A DNA stretch of 64,000 nt from Parietichytrium sp. I65-24A (Eukaryota; Sar; Bigyra; Thraustochytrida; Thraustochytriidae), in assembly GCA_012862575.1 (NCBI GenBank), contig BLSF01000029.1:248001-312000 (forward strand), read 5' to 3'. Both the position numbers and the translations under genes were made by a program. The stretch's first letter is position 1. Each line of letters opens with the position of its first letter. Of this stretch, positions 10,138 to 20,212 are shown in pieces. The notes beneath the pieces are model-generated. The model did not search any database, had not been told where the DNA came from, and saw only the letters and a program-made list of their open reading frames with translations.

Positions 10138-12660
10138 TTAGTTCGTGATGCTACTACAGTCTCCTCCATACAATGTGTTGCCCCAGCATACCAGCTTATC
10201 ATTCGATTTCAATGCAGCAAATGCGTAACGTATTGCGAAGATATCTTGAACGCCGCTGGACAATTCTGTTGCCACCGTCCCCGCTTCTCCTCCGGCATAA
10301 TAATGTCCCCACACCACAAGAGAACCGTCTGTCTTCAGCGCCGCAAATGCAGGATAGGTAGCTTTCACTTTAGAGACGCCGCCACTTAGGAGGCTCGCCA
10401 CTGTACTGCTATCTCCCCCATAAGTGCTCGAGCCCCACGTATACACCGAGTTGTCGTCCTTAATGGCTGCGAAAGCATACATATTTGCAACAATTGTAGT
10501 CACTCCGCTAATGCTGACAAGAGGGCTCCCGCCGAATGAGCTTGAACCCCAGTTGACCACAGACCCGGATGAAAGTAACGCGGCAAAACTGAAGCTTGTC
10601 GCAAAAATCTTTTGAACACCAACCAAGAGAGTTGACACTGTATGGCTATCACCACCATTTAGTGAGTTACCCCATGTCACTACAGAACCATCGTCTTTGA
10701 TGGCAGCGAAGGCATATTGATTGGCCGCAATCGAAACCACTCCGGACGACAGCTCTGTGCCGACAGCTGAAGAGCTACCGCCTCTCGAGTTCAATCCCCA
10801 CGTCACAACCGACCCGTCAGACTTCAGCGCAGCAAACGAGTAAAAAGTTGTACTGACTGCGGTGACTCCCGATGACAACAGCGAAGACACACTGCTTACG
10901 TCGCTGTAAGTGCTCTGTCCCCAACACACGACAGATCCGTCATCTTTTATGACCGCATTCACTTGGTATCCTACAATCACTTCCGCAACACCGCTCGACA
11001 ATTCTGTTATGGAGCTCGTGTCAGAGTAGGAATCTCCCCAACCCACCAGCGCTCCGGTATCCTTGAGAGCGAAGAACCCATATTTCGTCGCAATTAAGGA
11101 CACCACACCGCTTGTGAGGAGCGTAGACACGCTGCTCGTTGATCCGCCGTAACTCGAGTGTCCCCAGGCCACAACAGAGCCGTCCGTTTTAAGAGCCGCT
11201 AGAGCATATAGGTTGCCAGAAATCTGGGCCACACCACTCGCCAGGTTCGCCGCTACAGTGCTGGAATCCCCTCCATAGCTCGCAGATCCCCAAGTCACCA
11301 CAGGCGAGTCGCTCAGCATCTGTGCCGCAAAGGCTGAAGGAAGCAAGTTCAGATGAACAAGTGACTGCTTCGCCGGGTTGGTGTAGCCATCGTACACTTT
11401 GGCTCGGAAGGTAGTTGGGGAGCTTGTCGGTGAACTTGTCGGATTACGAGTTGGAGGGTCGGTTGGTGAGCTTGTCGGCGAGCTTGTCGGGTTACGAGTT
11501 GGAGAGTCGGTCGGTGAACTTGTCGGATTACGAGTTGGAGAGTCGGTTGGTGCGCTTGTAGGCGAGCTTGTCGGGTTACGAGTTGGAGAGTCGGTCGGTG
11601 AACTTGTCGGTGTGCGTGTCGGAGAGCTCGTCGGAGACATGGTCGGGGCGCCTGTCGGGGAGGGCTTTGGGGCGCTCACTATTGGAGAGCTTGTCGGCGA
11701 GCCGGTTGGGGCCGCCGTGGGCGATGCGGTAGGCGAAGCGGTTGGAGTGTACAGCTTCTTGTACTTGTCGTACACCGTGCAGCCTTGAAGCCGTTTCCAG
11801 TAACATTGCGACCGCAGCGTAGAGCTGAACGCGCCGTCGTTGTCCAGACCGCGGTAGTTCTTCTTCACCTTCAAGCATGCCTTGCGCTTGGCTTTTGAAC
11901 TCAGAGACGTTTGCATCACCGCTTCGCAGGGATCTTCTTGAATAGTTGTTGGCTGGCATACGAGGTTCTGCAGCATCTCGGTCGCTACTGCAGTGACAGA
12001 GAAGCTCTGACGCGGGTCGTTTGCGAGCCACACAGCATCGCATGCACACTTGAAGAAACTTGCAGATTTGGCCTTCGACGTTGGCTGAAAGCACAAGACG
12101 TTAACGTCCGGGTTCGAGCCCTTGTACGAGGCAGCGGCCTTGCAAGCCGCTTTGACCGCCTTTTTGCCGCCGCGGTATTTTGGCGTGAATGGCTTGCCGT
12201 CCGACATGATGAGCATGCTCGGGTAGTCGGATGCAGATGGCAAGAGATTGACTTGGGTTGAAGCGAACAGATCCACAAAGTTGGTATAGGTCTGGCGTGT
12301 TTCGGGATCGGCAAACAACGTCGAGATAGCGCTGCTTACACTGTTGACGTCAATGCCATTTGCCAGCTCGAGGAGTGTATTTGTTTTAAGACCTAGACGA
12401 GAGACTCCGACCATGACGCCGTCGGTTCCTCCGATAGGCATGAGGTCCACAAGCTTTTGCACAACTTGCTGTTGGCGCTTGTACTCGGCCGAGTTGATGC
12501 TGCGCGAATCATCGACCGCGATGAGCAAGCTGGTGCCCTGGCAATTGGCATACGGTTCCGGCGTCGGGGCAAACGTCGGTGCTGAAGATGGCACAGGCTC
12601 GGCATCGGCCGCGCTCAACAGTGCAGAGAGCGTGACCAGGATTGCGGATGGGATTCGCAT
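10138..12660 (-). CDS. Secreted VWA-domain protein with PT-rich linker and RCC1-like repeats (copy 1)
   Basis: 840 residues from the ATG at 12658-12660. Residues 1-20 form a signal peptide ([20 protein letters not shown]). A von Willebrand factor A domain (~40-235) has the MIDAS motif DDSRS, a TYTN loop and MSDGKPFT. A Cys/Lys-rich stretch (~240-300) follows, then a long Pro/Thr/Ser linker (~304-415) of [11 protein letters not shown]-type repeats, likely O-glycosylated in the secretory pathway. The C-terminal half (~445-838) has ten repeats of about 40 residues with the pattern GSVVxWGxxxYGG...SGVxxIxAxxYAFAALK, resembling RCC1/BLIP-II-type propeller blades. An extracellular metal-dependent adhesion or wall/matrix role is inferred. 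A close paralogue follows upstream at 14142-16436. It has no transmembrane segment other than the signal. Confidence 0.85.
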   Translation of the reverse strand: MRIPSAILVTLSALLSAADAEPVPSSAPTFAPTPEPYANCQGTSLLIAVDDSRSINSAEYKRQQQVVQKLVDLMPIGGTDGVMVGVSRLGLKTNTLLELANGIDVNSVSSAISTLFADPETRQTYTNFVDLFASTQVNLLPSASDYPSMLIMSDGKPFTPKYRGGKKAVKAACKAAASYKGSNPDVNVLCFQPTSKAKSASFFKCACDAVWLANDPRQSFSVTAVATEMLQNLVCQPTTIQEDPCEAVMQTSLSSKAKRKACLKVKKNYRGLDNDGAFSSTLRSQCYWKRLQGCTVYDKYKKLYTPTASPTASPTAAPTGSPTSSPIVSAPKPSPTGAPTMSPTSSPTRTPTSSPTDSPTRNPTSSPTSAPTDSPTRNPTSSPTDSPTRNPTSSPTSSPTDPPTRNPTSSPTSSPTTFRAKVYDGYTNPAKQSLVHLNLLPSAFAAQMLSDSPVVTWGSASYGGDSSTVAANLASGVAQISGNLYALAALKTDGSVVAWGHSSYGGSTSSVSTLLTSGVVSLIATKYGFFALKDTGALVGWGDSYSDTSSITELSSGVAEVIVGYQVNAVIKDDGSVVCWGQSTYSDVSSVSSLLSSGVTAVSTTFYSFAALKSDGSVVTWGLNSRGGSSSAVGTELSSGVVSIAANQYAFAAIKDDGSVVTWGNSLNGGDSHTVSTLLVGVQKIFATSFSFAALLSSGSVVNWGSSSFGGSPLVSISGVTTIVANMYAFAAIKDDNSVYTWGSSTYGGDSSTVASLLSGGVSKVKATYPAFAALKTDGSLVVWGHYYAGGEAGTVATELSSGVQDIFAIRYAFAALKSNDKLVCWGNTLYGGDCSSITN
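11409..11740. repeat. Coding minisatellite for the PT-rich linker
   Basis: GTCGGTGAACTTGTCGG-type units of about 18-36 bp repeat imperfectly inside VWA copy 1 and encode SPTxxPT on the minus strand. The paralogue has only about a quarter of this array (15430-15520), so the length changed after duplication, as expected for slippage or unequal exchange. Confidence 0.75.
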
Positions 12661-14141
12661 TGTGCTTCGTTATCTTGGGATCCTACGTTTGTTGTCTCGA
12701 GATCCGGGTTTGTTGTTGGATTGGATTGGATGTTGTCTCAAGTTCCGGGTTTGTTGTTAGATTGGATTGGATGACAGCATTCTGAATCCACTACCATGCT
12801 TTGTTTTCTCCTTCGAATGGCGCGCTGAAGTACTTCGCCTGTTAGCTAGCGCACGAAAATAAAGAGAAGCAAAAAACTGCATTACCATTGGTCAGAGTAC
12901 GAGCAACAACTTGTTACAACAACTGACCCTCGAAAACTACTCAGACCGTTACATTCATTCGCCGGTCAAAACTTTCCAGCCTCCAGAGCCCCGAACATGT
13001 CAATGTTACTCAAAAGATGCGGGACAGTAGAACTCGGTGTTCGCATCGAGGATGAGAAACCGCAAATCTGTCTGCTTCTTTTTGTAACCCACGAGTAGCA
13101 AATAGCCTCTCTGAGGAGATCAATTTCCAGGTGGCGCTCCGTTTGATGGTCTGTAGTGTCATCCTAACTAGTTCCTATAGCGTGCTTCTTTTTCGCGAGT
13201 TTATGGACTGTGAAACCAATCAATAAATCTCAGTCTTCAATCAATTGGAAAACATCCCGAATACTGCGTCCACTACCAACACGAGATCGTGCCCTTACAG
13301 GTTTACGTACAAGGAAAAGATGCTTCTCTTTCACCTTTAGCCCCCCGCAAGATGTCCATCTTGCGGGGCAAATAAAAAATTCTGAAACGCGGCCGATCAC
13401 GTTCTTGTCGGGAGAGTATGAGCATCTCCTGGGACATTGCATTGGCCGCGCGAAAGCGAGTCTGGTTGCATTGCCATTTGCACTTGGCAAAAAGCGTGAA
13501 GTGTCCGTTGGCAAAAAGAAGTACTAGTAGTAGTACCACACATACTAGCAAGGAGTCCGAGTCAAGAGCTAGCTAGCTACGAGTCCAGAGAGCTACTGAG
13601 AAACGAACGGGCAAGAAGTCCTCGCCCGCAACGCCCGCAAATTTACAGAATCAGAATTCAGAGCTCAGAAGCAGCGGCAAAAAGAAAAGATGTTGAGCAG
13701 TGAGCGGGAATGAAAAGAACAAGAAAATGTTGGACAGTGAGCAGAAATATGGTTACAGTACTTAGTCAAAACTCCACTGCTAATCGCTCTATCTTTCAGA
13801 CCCATTCTTCAGACGGCGTTTGTATGCGGAACCAGGTGGCGATGTGACAAATACAGAATCTAACCAACCGCACGAACATACGCAACCCACCCATTCCATC
13901 CGGTTCCTGGTACCCAATCCTAGAACCAAAGAACCCGAACCGGGTCATGACGATCCAAGTCACCCACGCGGCCCACGCGAGTATGCCAACCCTTTAATGT
14001 CCGAAAGGGTGTATCTTGAAATCGATACAACACGACGCATGCGCGGAGCATCAAAACACATTTTGCTGAGAGTGTTTCCCTAGCTAATGATGGTTCTCCT
14101 GCAGCAATTTCAGCTAGCCGGACAGCGATGAAAAGTATTCA
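12661..14141. other. Spacer between duplicated VWA genes
   Basis: The first ~400 bp are the promoter of copy 1 and align with the region upstream of copy 2 (16437-16840). Shared words include TTCGTTATCTTGGGATCCTA, GATGACAGCATTCTGAA, GCTAGCGCAC and CCGAACATGTCA. Copy 1 has an extra tandem duplication of a ~42-bp GTTGTCTC...GGATTGGAT unit at 12689-12770. The rest contains a strong hairpin (13343-13368) and no supported gene. Confidence 0.6.
13343..13368. other. Perfect 12-bp-stem hairpin with 2-nt spacer
   Basis: CCCCGCAAGATG is followed by TC and then its exact reverse complement CATCTTGCGGGG, then an A-rich run (AATAAAAAA). It lies in the 1.5-kb spacer between the two VWA copies, about 800 bp from the end of copy 2. 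The shape resembles a processing or termination hairpin (for example a histone-like or small-RNA stem), but its function is unknown. Confidence 0.6.
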
Positions 14142-16436
14142 CTACCCCACGAGGGCAGTACAGTCTCCTCCATATGCTGCGAAGCCCCAGCATACCAGCT
14201 CATCATTCGATTTCAATGCAGCAAATGCGTAACGTATTGCGAAGATATCTTGAATGCCACTGGACAGTTCTGATGCCACCGTCGCCGAATCCCCTCCGAA
14301 AGAAGAACTTCCCCACGCCACCACAGATCCGTCTGTTTTCAGCACCGCAAATGCTCTACTAGTTGCTTTCAGTTTAGAGACGCCGCCACTCAAGAGGCTC
14401 GCCACTGTACCGCTATCTCCCCCGTAACTGCTCGAGCCCCACGTGTACACCGAGTTGTCGTCCTTTATGGCTGCGAAAGCAACGAGATTTGCAACAATTG
14501 TAGTCACGCCGCTAATGCTGACAAGAGGGCTCCCGCCGTATTGGCTTGCACCCCAGTTGACCACAGACCCGGACGAAAGTAACGCGGCAAAACTAGCGCC
14601 TGTGGCAAAAATCTTTTGCACGTTAACCAAGAGAGTTGAGACCGTACCGCTATCACCACCGTTTCCTGAGTTACCCCATGTCACTACAGAACCATCATCT
14701 TTGATTGCAGCGAAGGCATATCGATTGGCCGCAATTGACACCACTCCGGACGACAGCTCTGTGCCGACAGCTGAAGAGTCACCGCCAGATGCGCTCTCTC
14801 CCCACGTCGCCACAGACCCGTCAGACTTTAGCGCCGCAAACGCTAGATATGTTGTGCTGACTGCGGTGACTCCTGAGGTCAACAGCGAAGACACACTGCT
14901 TACGTCGCTACTAGTGCTGTCTCCCCAACACACAACAGATCCGTCATCTTTTATGACCGCATACACATTAGATCCTGCAATCACTTCCGCAACACCGCTC
15001 GACAATTCTGTTATGGTACTCGTGTCAATGTTGGTTTCTCCCCAACCCACCAGCGCTCCGGTGTCTTTGAGAGCGAGGAAACCACCAGTTGACGCGATCA
15101 AGGACACCACACCGCTTGTCAGGAGCGTCGACACTGTGCTGGTCGACCCGCCGTAACTCGAGTATCCCCAGGCCATAACAGAGCCGTCCGTTTTCAGAGC
15201 CGCTAGAGCATAGGCGTTTCCAACAATCTCGCTCACACCACTCGCCAGGTTCGCCGCTACAGTGCTGGATTCCCCTCCATAGTCCACAGATCCCCAAGTT
15301 ACCACAGAAGAGTCGCTCAGTTTCTTTGCTGCGAACGCTCTGGGGAGCAGATACTCATTACTTATTGCCCGGTCGGTATCTGGAGCCATGGTGTAGGAAT
15401 CGAACACTTCGCTGACGAAGGCCACGGAGCTCGTCGGAGCGATTGTCGGCGAGCTTGTTGGCGAGCTCGTCGGAGAGCTAGTTGGGGCCAACGTGGGCGA
15501 AGCGGTAGGCGAGGCGGTCGGAGTGTAAAGCTTCTTGTACTTGTCGTACACCGTGCAACCTTGAAGCCGTTTCCAGTAACATTGCGATCGCAGCGTAGAG
15601 CTGAAGGCGCCGTCGTTGTCCAGACCGCGGTAGTTCTTCTTCACCTTCAAGCATGCCTTGCGCTTGGCTTTTGAGCTCAGAGACGTTTGCATCACCGCTT
15701 CGCAAGGATCGTTTTGTACAGTTTTCGGCTGGCATACAAGGTTCTGCAGCATCTCGGTCGCTACTGCAGTGACAGAGAAGCTCTGACGCGGGTCTTTTGC
15801 GAGCCACACAGCATCGCATGCACACTTGAAGAATGTTGCAGATTTGGCCTTCGACGTTGGCTGAAAGCACAGGACGTTAACGTCCGGGTTCGAGCCCTTG
15901 TACGAGGCAGCGGCCTTGCAAGCCGCTTTGACCGCCTTCTTGCCGCCGCGGTATTTTGGCGTGAATGGCTTGCCGTCCGACATGATGAGCATGCTCGGGT
16001 AGTCCGACGCAGATGGCAAGAGATTGACCTGGGTCGAAGCGAACAGATCCACAAAGTTGGTATAGGTCTGGCGTGTTTCAGGATCGGCAAACAGCGTGGA
16101 GATAGCGCTGCTTACACTATTGACGTCAATGCCACTTGCCAGCTCGAGGAGTGTCTTTGTTTTAAGACCTAGACGGGAGACTCCGACCATGACGCCGTCG
16201 GTTCCTCCGATAGGCATGAGGTCCACAAGCTTTTGCACAACTTGCTGTTGGCGCTTGTACTCGGCCGAGTTGATGCTGCGCGAATCATCGACCGCGATGA
16301 GCAAGCTGGTGCCCTGGCAATTGGCATACGGTTCCGGCGTCGGGGCAAACGTCGGTGCTGAAGATGGCACAGGCTCGGCATCTGCCGCGCTCAACAGCGC
16401 AGAGAGCGCGATCAGGATTGCGGATGAGATTCGCAT
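14142..16436 (-). CDS. Secreted VWA-domain protein with RCC1-like repeats (copy 2, short linker)
   Basis: 764 residues from the ATG at 16434-16436. Signal peptide [20 protein letters not shown], then a VWA domain almost identical to copy 1 (same DDSRS MIDAS, SDGKPFT), the same Cys/Lys-rich stretch, a short PT linker (~304-338) and ten WG...YGG repeats to the C-terminus (ending CWGFAAYGGDCTALVG). The N-terminal ~300 residues differ from copy 1 at only a handful of positions, whereas the repeat half differs at many surface-like positions, mostly in the variable xxxYGG segment. Copies 1 and 2 are in direct orientation 1.5 kb apart and share upstream sequence, so they arose by a segmental tandem duplication including the promoter. 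Function as for copy 1: extracellular, unknown ligand. Confidence 0.85.
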   Translation of the reverse strand: MRISSAILIALSALLSAADAEPVPSSAPTFAPTPEPYANCQGTSLLIAVDDSRSINSAEYKRQQQVVQKLVDLMPIGGTDGVMVGVSRLGLKTKTLLELASGIDVNSVSSAISTLFADPETRQTYTNFVDLFASTQVNLLPSASDYPSMLIMSDGKPFTPKYRGGKKAVKAACKAAASYKGSNPDVNVLCFQPTSKAKSATFFKCACDAVWLAKDPRQSFSVTAVATEMLQNLVCQPKTVQNDPCEAVMQTSLSSKAKRKACLKVKKNYRGLDNDGAFSSTLRSQCYWKRLQGCTVYDKYKKLYTPTASPTASPTLAPTSSPTSSPTSSPTIAPTSSVAFVSEVFDSYTMAPDTDRAISNEYLLPRAFAAKKLSDSSVVTWGSVDYGGESSTVAANLASGVSEIVGNAYALAALKTDGSVMAWGYSSYGGSTSTVSTLLTSGVVSLIASTGGFLALKDTGALVGWGETNIDTSTITELSSGVAEVIAGSNVYAVIKDDGSVVCWGDSTSSDVSSVSSLLTSGVTAVSTTYLAFAALKSDGSVATWGESASGGDSSAVGTELSSGVVSIAANRYAFAAIKDDGSVVTWGNSGNGGDSGTVSTLLVNVQKIFATGASFAALLSSGSVVNWGASQYGGSPLVSISGVTTIVANLVAFAAIKDDNSVYTWGSSSYGGDSGTVASLLSGGVSKLKATSRAFAVLKTDGSVVAWGSSSFGGDSATVASELSSGIQDIFAIRYAFAALKSNDELVCWGFAAYGGDCTALVG

Positions 16437-17485
16437 TGTGCTTCGTTATCTTGGGATCCTACTTTTGTTGTCTCGAGTTCCGGGTTTGTTGTTGTTGTAT
16501 TTGGATGACAGCATTCTGAACCTTTTGACAAGCGTTCTTTCTCAATCGAGATGGAAAGTGCAGTATGCTCGTTTGCTAGCGCACATAAATAAAAAAAGTA
16601 GACACAGACTGTCGTTCGTTAGAGCAGTGCAAAGAGTACAAGGAACTAAGATACACAGACCGTAGCATCACGCGCACACTGGCAGCTCCAATGGAAGCAA
16701 GCAATCATGAGCAGCGGTAGCCCCTACCACATGCGGGTCTCATTCGCCTTTGACTCGGAAAATCTCCGTCTTCCCGAGCTCCGAACATGTCAGTGTCACT
16801 CGAGAAATGCGTGGCAGTAGAATTCCGTTGTCGCCTTGTGAATTTCTCGTGGATATCAGCCTTCTTTGCACTCCTTTTGTTTCTCTCGCTTGCACAGAAA
16901 CAAGTGGCTTTATCCGTTAATGTTGTGCCATTCGAAGTTCAAGTTCAAGTTTAATGTTGTTGAAAAGAGCTCGAGTTCGATAGTAGTGCAAGTGTAAGTG
17001 CCCTAATACTAGTGGCGAAGTGTGGTCAGCAATGGCTTTTCTGTGGTGTGACTTGAACTTGTTCCCATTTTGTGAATGCCCTATTTAGCGAGGGGCATCC
17101 CCCAACGTGACTGCGGCAGGGGAGGCAAACTCCCGGGCCGAACACTTACGTAACAGCACGTCTGAATCATGATTGCTCTCTACTAACCCTAACTATTACT
17201 ATCTAGCTAGAGTAGAGCGTAGAGGCTACTAGCTAGCCAGAATTGGCCAATTGAAAACATTTGGACTTGTTAGTGGATTGAGCTTGGGTCACAAGAGAAG
17301 GATGCAAGCAGCTTTTGGTTTCGATACCTGTGTGAAAGCAGACTCTGAGTTGGAACTTGTCAACAACGCCTTTGGGCTAAGTACCGGTGCAGAGTCTTAT
17401 CGGTTGTAACTTGTATCTCACGCTGTTAATCAATGTAAAGTCGTTCGGCGAAGTGGTAAGTGTCCGTTGACCAAAGAAGCCTCAG

Positions 17486-17523
17486 CTTCCGATAGGGTTT
17501 GTTTACGCTGCCTTTCGTGGCTC
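17486..17523 (+). repeat. Dispersed ~50-bp element, copy A
   Basis: Begins CTTCCGATAGGGTTTG and ends TTTCGTGGCTC. It matches copies B and C over about 38 bp but lacks their leading CCCCAC and shows no flanking direct repeats, so it may be an older or partial copy. Confidence 0.65.
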
Positions 17524-18005
17524 GGAGTATCTCGGAGTCCTCTTTTAAATGCAAAAGAAGCAGCCTGAGCTTAGCCTGCTTCTTGATTGAGAAGCTTTCT
17601 GACTTGAGCTTATACAGTAAATAATAAAAGATGCTCGTGGGGGGACCTTATTTCGCGCTATGCGTTGTTCCTTGAGTGTTGGTGATGTTCTCAGCGATCT
17701 CACGGAGTGCCCAAATGTGTTGAATTAATTTCGAATTTTTTTTGACTTACCTAATAAACAAAGATGTGCGTTTTCTTCATGTTTAAAATTTGAAAAAACA
17801 ACATTTTGGAAGTACGACGAAGAGTAGTGCTAAAGGCTTCTTCTAAATACCAGAAAGCTTCTCGTCTCTGGTGCTTTTTGATCTGGCCAGAACTGACAGT
17901 GAATTGAACTGAACTGAACTGTTCATGAATGGCAGGGAATGATCAGTTCACCACAAATCAATTCATTCAAAAACGTTTCGCGTTTACTCCTCGGAGGCTC
18001 GCATT

Positions 18006-18058
18006 AAAAGTGAAGCCACGAAGTGCAGCGTAAACAAACCCTATCGGAAGGTGGGGTG
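18006..18058 (-). repeat. Dispersed ~50-bp element, copy B with direct repeats
   Basis: Read on the minus strand it runs CCACCCCACCTTCCGATAGG ... CGTGGCTTCACTTTT. It is bracketed by the 10-bp direct repeat GGCTCGCATT at 17996-18005 and 18059-18068, which looks like a target-site duplication. With copy A it forms an inverted pair about 500 bp apart. Confidence 0.65.
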
Positions 18059-18593
18059 GGCTCGCATTGAAGGGCTCACGTTTGGGTACCGGTAGTAATC
18101 TTCTTTTGAACCAAAACATGAAGAAGCAGACGAATGGCGAACTCAGCAGTCCAAACCAGCAGCGGCCGTCTTTACACGCCATACTCCCTCGCGAACGCAG
18201 CCATCCTGAATGCTCCCTCGAGATGTATTGCTCAGTCGCGGCCCAACGCGCTGCAAGTGGTAACTCTCGCGATGCGATGCAGTAAAACAGCAACCAGTGA
18301 AGGAAAGATAACAGCAGGTCGATGTTTTCTTCCTTCTGACTCAAATCAAGAGACAGTAAATCACCGAAATAGAAGAGACTAACAGATCCTCTAAATTCCA
18401 CGTGAACGTGGAATCGCACCCCAGTCTCCATGGACTCCATGGATCTCCATGGCGAACAAACATCCTCAACATCCTCAACGCGACGAACGTGGCGCCACAC
18501 CAGAGAGCACTGAGTGCGATTGTACAGATTTTGCCAAGTTCAATCTAACTAGTAGCAACCGCTATTTGATTGCTGAGCGAGAGCCCACTGCTG

Positions 18594-18607
18594 TGTACTC
18601 GAGTACA
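18594..18607. promoter_or_regulatory. Palindrome TGTACTCGAGTACA
   Basis: A perfect 14-bp dyad with two GTAC half sites 4 bp apart, 109 bp upstream of the zinc-finger gene ATG, followed by AAGTACTCAGTACTGG. Its position fits a core or proximal promoter element. Confidence 0.35.
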
Positions 18608-18715
18608 AAGTACTCAGTACTGGCGCCGCAGTGCGAGGATAGGTAAAGTCGGGTTGGCAAGCAAACAAAAAAGCGCACTGGACACAGGGAGGGGAGACTT
18701 GGCCAGCGAAAAGAG

Positions 18716-19675
18716 ATGGATGATGGGACGGGCGAGTGCGGTGAGCGCGGAGAAGCATCTTCTGGACAAGCTCACCACTCTCTTAAGAGGAAAGCCAGGG
18801 CATTTGGGTGTGACGAGTGTGGACAAACGTTTAAACACGCTCAATCTCTTCATAGACACGTCAAAACAATTCATCTGAAACAGAAGGATTATGAGTGCGG
18901 CGAGTGTGGCAAAGAGTTTGCACGAGCTGAAGATCTTCGGAGACACATCAAGACAGTCCATCTGCAACAAAGGGATTATGAGTGTGGCGAGTGTGGGAGA
19001 GCGTTTGGACAAGCTGGAACTCTTCGCATACACATCAGAACAATTCATCTGAAACAAAAGAATGTTGAGTGCGACGAGTGCGGCAAAGCTTTTCGAGACA
19101 ATTCATGTCTCCGCATACACTTCAAAACAGTTCACCTGAGACAAAAGGATTTTAAGTGCGACGAATGTGGGCAAGCATTTGGAGAAGCTGGAGGGCTTCG
19201 CATACACATCAAAACAGTTCATTGGAAACGAAAGGATTATGAGTGCGGAGAATGTGGGAAGCGTTTTAAGCACTCTGGATATGTTTTAAAGCACATCGAA
19301 AAAGTTCATCTGAAACAAAAGGATCATCATGAGTGCGGAGAATGCGGAAAAGCTTTTAGTGACGCTGGGCACCTTCGAATGCACACCTCACATTTTCATC
19401 CAAAGCAGGATGCTAAACTCTGCAATGGTGAGGCAGCGTCACCTCGACAAGTTGGAGCTTTCAAGGCCGTCCAATCGGCGCAAGTACAGCGTGGCAACGA
19501 AGGAATTTCACTACACAACGACTTCTTTCCAGGCCAAAAATGTGAAGCGGATCCCAACTTGCACGGATTGACATTTGTGTCGGAAAACAGTCTCTCACTA
19601 CTCGGCAAGTCAGAGTGCAGTCCAGAGTGGTATCTAAACATGTCTCCCGAATGCAATGTTATTGCGATCGAGTGA
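18716..19675 (+). CDS. C2H2 zinc-finger protein with seven fingers
   Basis: 319 residues from the ATG at 18716 (context GAGATGG). Seven tandem Cys2His2 fingers fill residues ~30-228, each C-x2-C-x12-H-x4-H on a 28-residue period, for example CDECGQTFKHAQSLHRHVK and CGECGKEFARAEDLRRHIK. The linkers are LKQKDYE-like in place of the usual TGEKPY, and a conserved I/V-H-L/W-x-(Q/R)-K-D pattern recurs. The last ~90 residues carry no recognised domain. Such arrays bind DNA or RNA in a sequence-dependent way; the target is unknown. The high similarity between fingers points to internal duplication. A 151-bp tandem repeat lies just downstream. Confidence 0.88.
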   Translation: MDDGTGECGERGEASSGQAHHSLKRKARAFGCDECGQTFKHAQSLHRHVKTIHLKQKDYECGECGKEFARAEDLRRHIKTVHLQQRDYECGECGRAFGQAGTLRIHIRTIHLKQKNVECDECGKAFRDNSCLRIHFKTVHLRQKDFKCDECGQAFGEAGGLRIHIKTVHWKRKDYECGECGKRFKHSGYVLKHIEKVHLKQKDHHECGECGKAFSDAGHLRMHTSHFHPKQDAKLCNGEAASPRQVGAFKAVQSAQVQRGNEGISLHNDFFPGQKCEADPNLHGLTFVSENSLSLLGKSECSPEWYLNMSPECNVIAIE

Positions 19676-19829
19676 GGGCCGTTGGAAGAGTGCGTGGCGG
19701 ATCGATTAGAGGTGCATGCCGCGCTTGGTATTACCAAGCCTTCACCCTCTCCTAACAGTGAGTAGTCGGCAAACAATAAGCGCACAAGGGCATCAAAGCG
19801 TTTTCGCTGAGCGAGTGCCTGGTCAGAGC

Positions 19830-20129
19830 CGATTTATGTTTTGTACACAAAAGCTAGAGGAGGAACACAACCATGGCGTGTTTTTGCAATTCGCAAACCA
19901 CAAGAAACTCGAACGACGAAATAGGTAGCTGAAAGAGCTGATGATCTAAGTGGGGTCTCGCATTCCAAAGCTCGCAGAACCGATTTATGTTTTGTACACA
20001 AAAGCTAGAGCAAGAACAACCATGGCATGTTTTTGCAATTCGCAAACCACAAGAAACTCGAACGACGAAATAGGTAGCTGAAAGAGCTGATGATCTAAGG
20101 GGGGTCTCGCATTCCAAAGCTCGCAGAAC
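19830..20129. repeat. Two-copy tandem duplication (151 and 149 bp)
   Basis: Copy 1 is 19830-19980 and copy 2 is 19981-20129. Both start CGATTTATGTTTTGTACACA and end CTCGCAGAAC. They differ by a 2-bp indel and a few substitutions, so the duplication is recent. It lies in the 3' flank of the zinc-finger gene. Confidence 0.9.
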
Positions 20130-20196
20130 CTTCCTCAATAAAATCTTCAGGCAACGACCGACACTCGAGCACACCAGCTCACACCATGCATGATTC

Positions 20197-20212
20197 TCAG
20201 TACCGGTACTGA
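20197..20212. promoter_or_regulatory. 16-bp palindrome TCAGTACCGGTACTGA
   Basis: The longest perfect dyad of the GTAC family in the window, 321 bp upstream of the Mtr3 ATG. A regulatory role is inferred from its symmetry and recurrence. Confidence 0.35.

Larger units (their letters stand above)
16437..18715. other. 2.3-kb spacer with dispersed short repeats
   Basis: Contains the promoter region of VWA copy 2 (homologous to that of copy 1 to about 16840), two copies of a ~50-bp dispersed element in opposite orientation (17486-17523 and 18006-18058), and a GTAC dyad just upstream of the zinc-finger gene. The 177-codon open frame at 17967-18500 (minus) runs through one of the dispersed repeats and has no family resemblance, so it is not called. 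Confidence 0.5.

Noticed and set aside
13820-14083. 87-codon + strand frame between the VWA copies
   Set aside because: Pro/His/Arg-rich, short and without any motif; no support beyond being open.
17967-18500. 177-codon minus-strand frame in the spacer before the zinc-finger gene
   Set aside because: It runs through copy B of the short dispersed element and has no similarity to a known protein.
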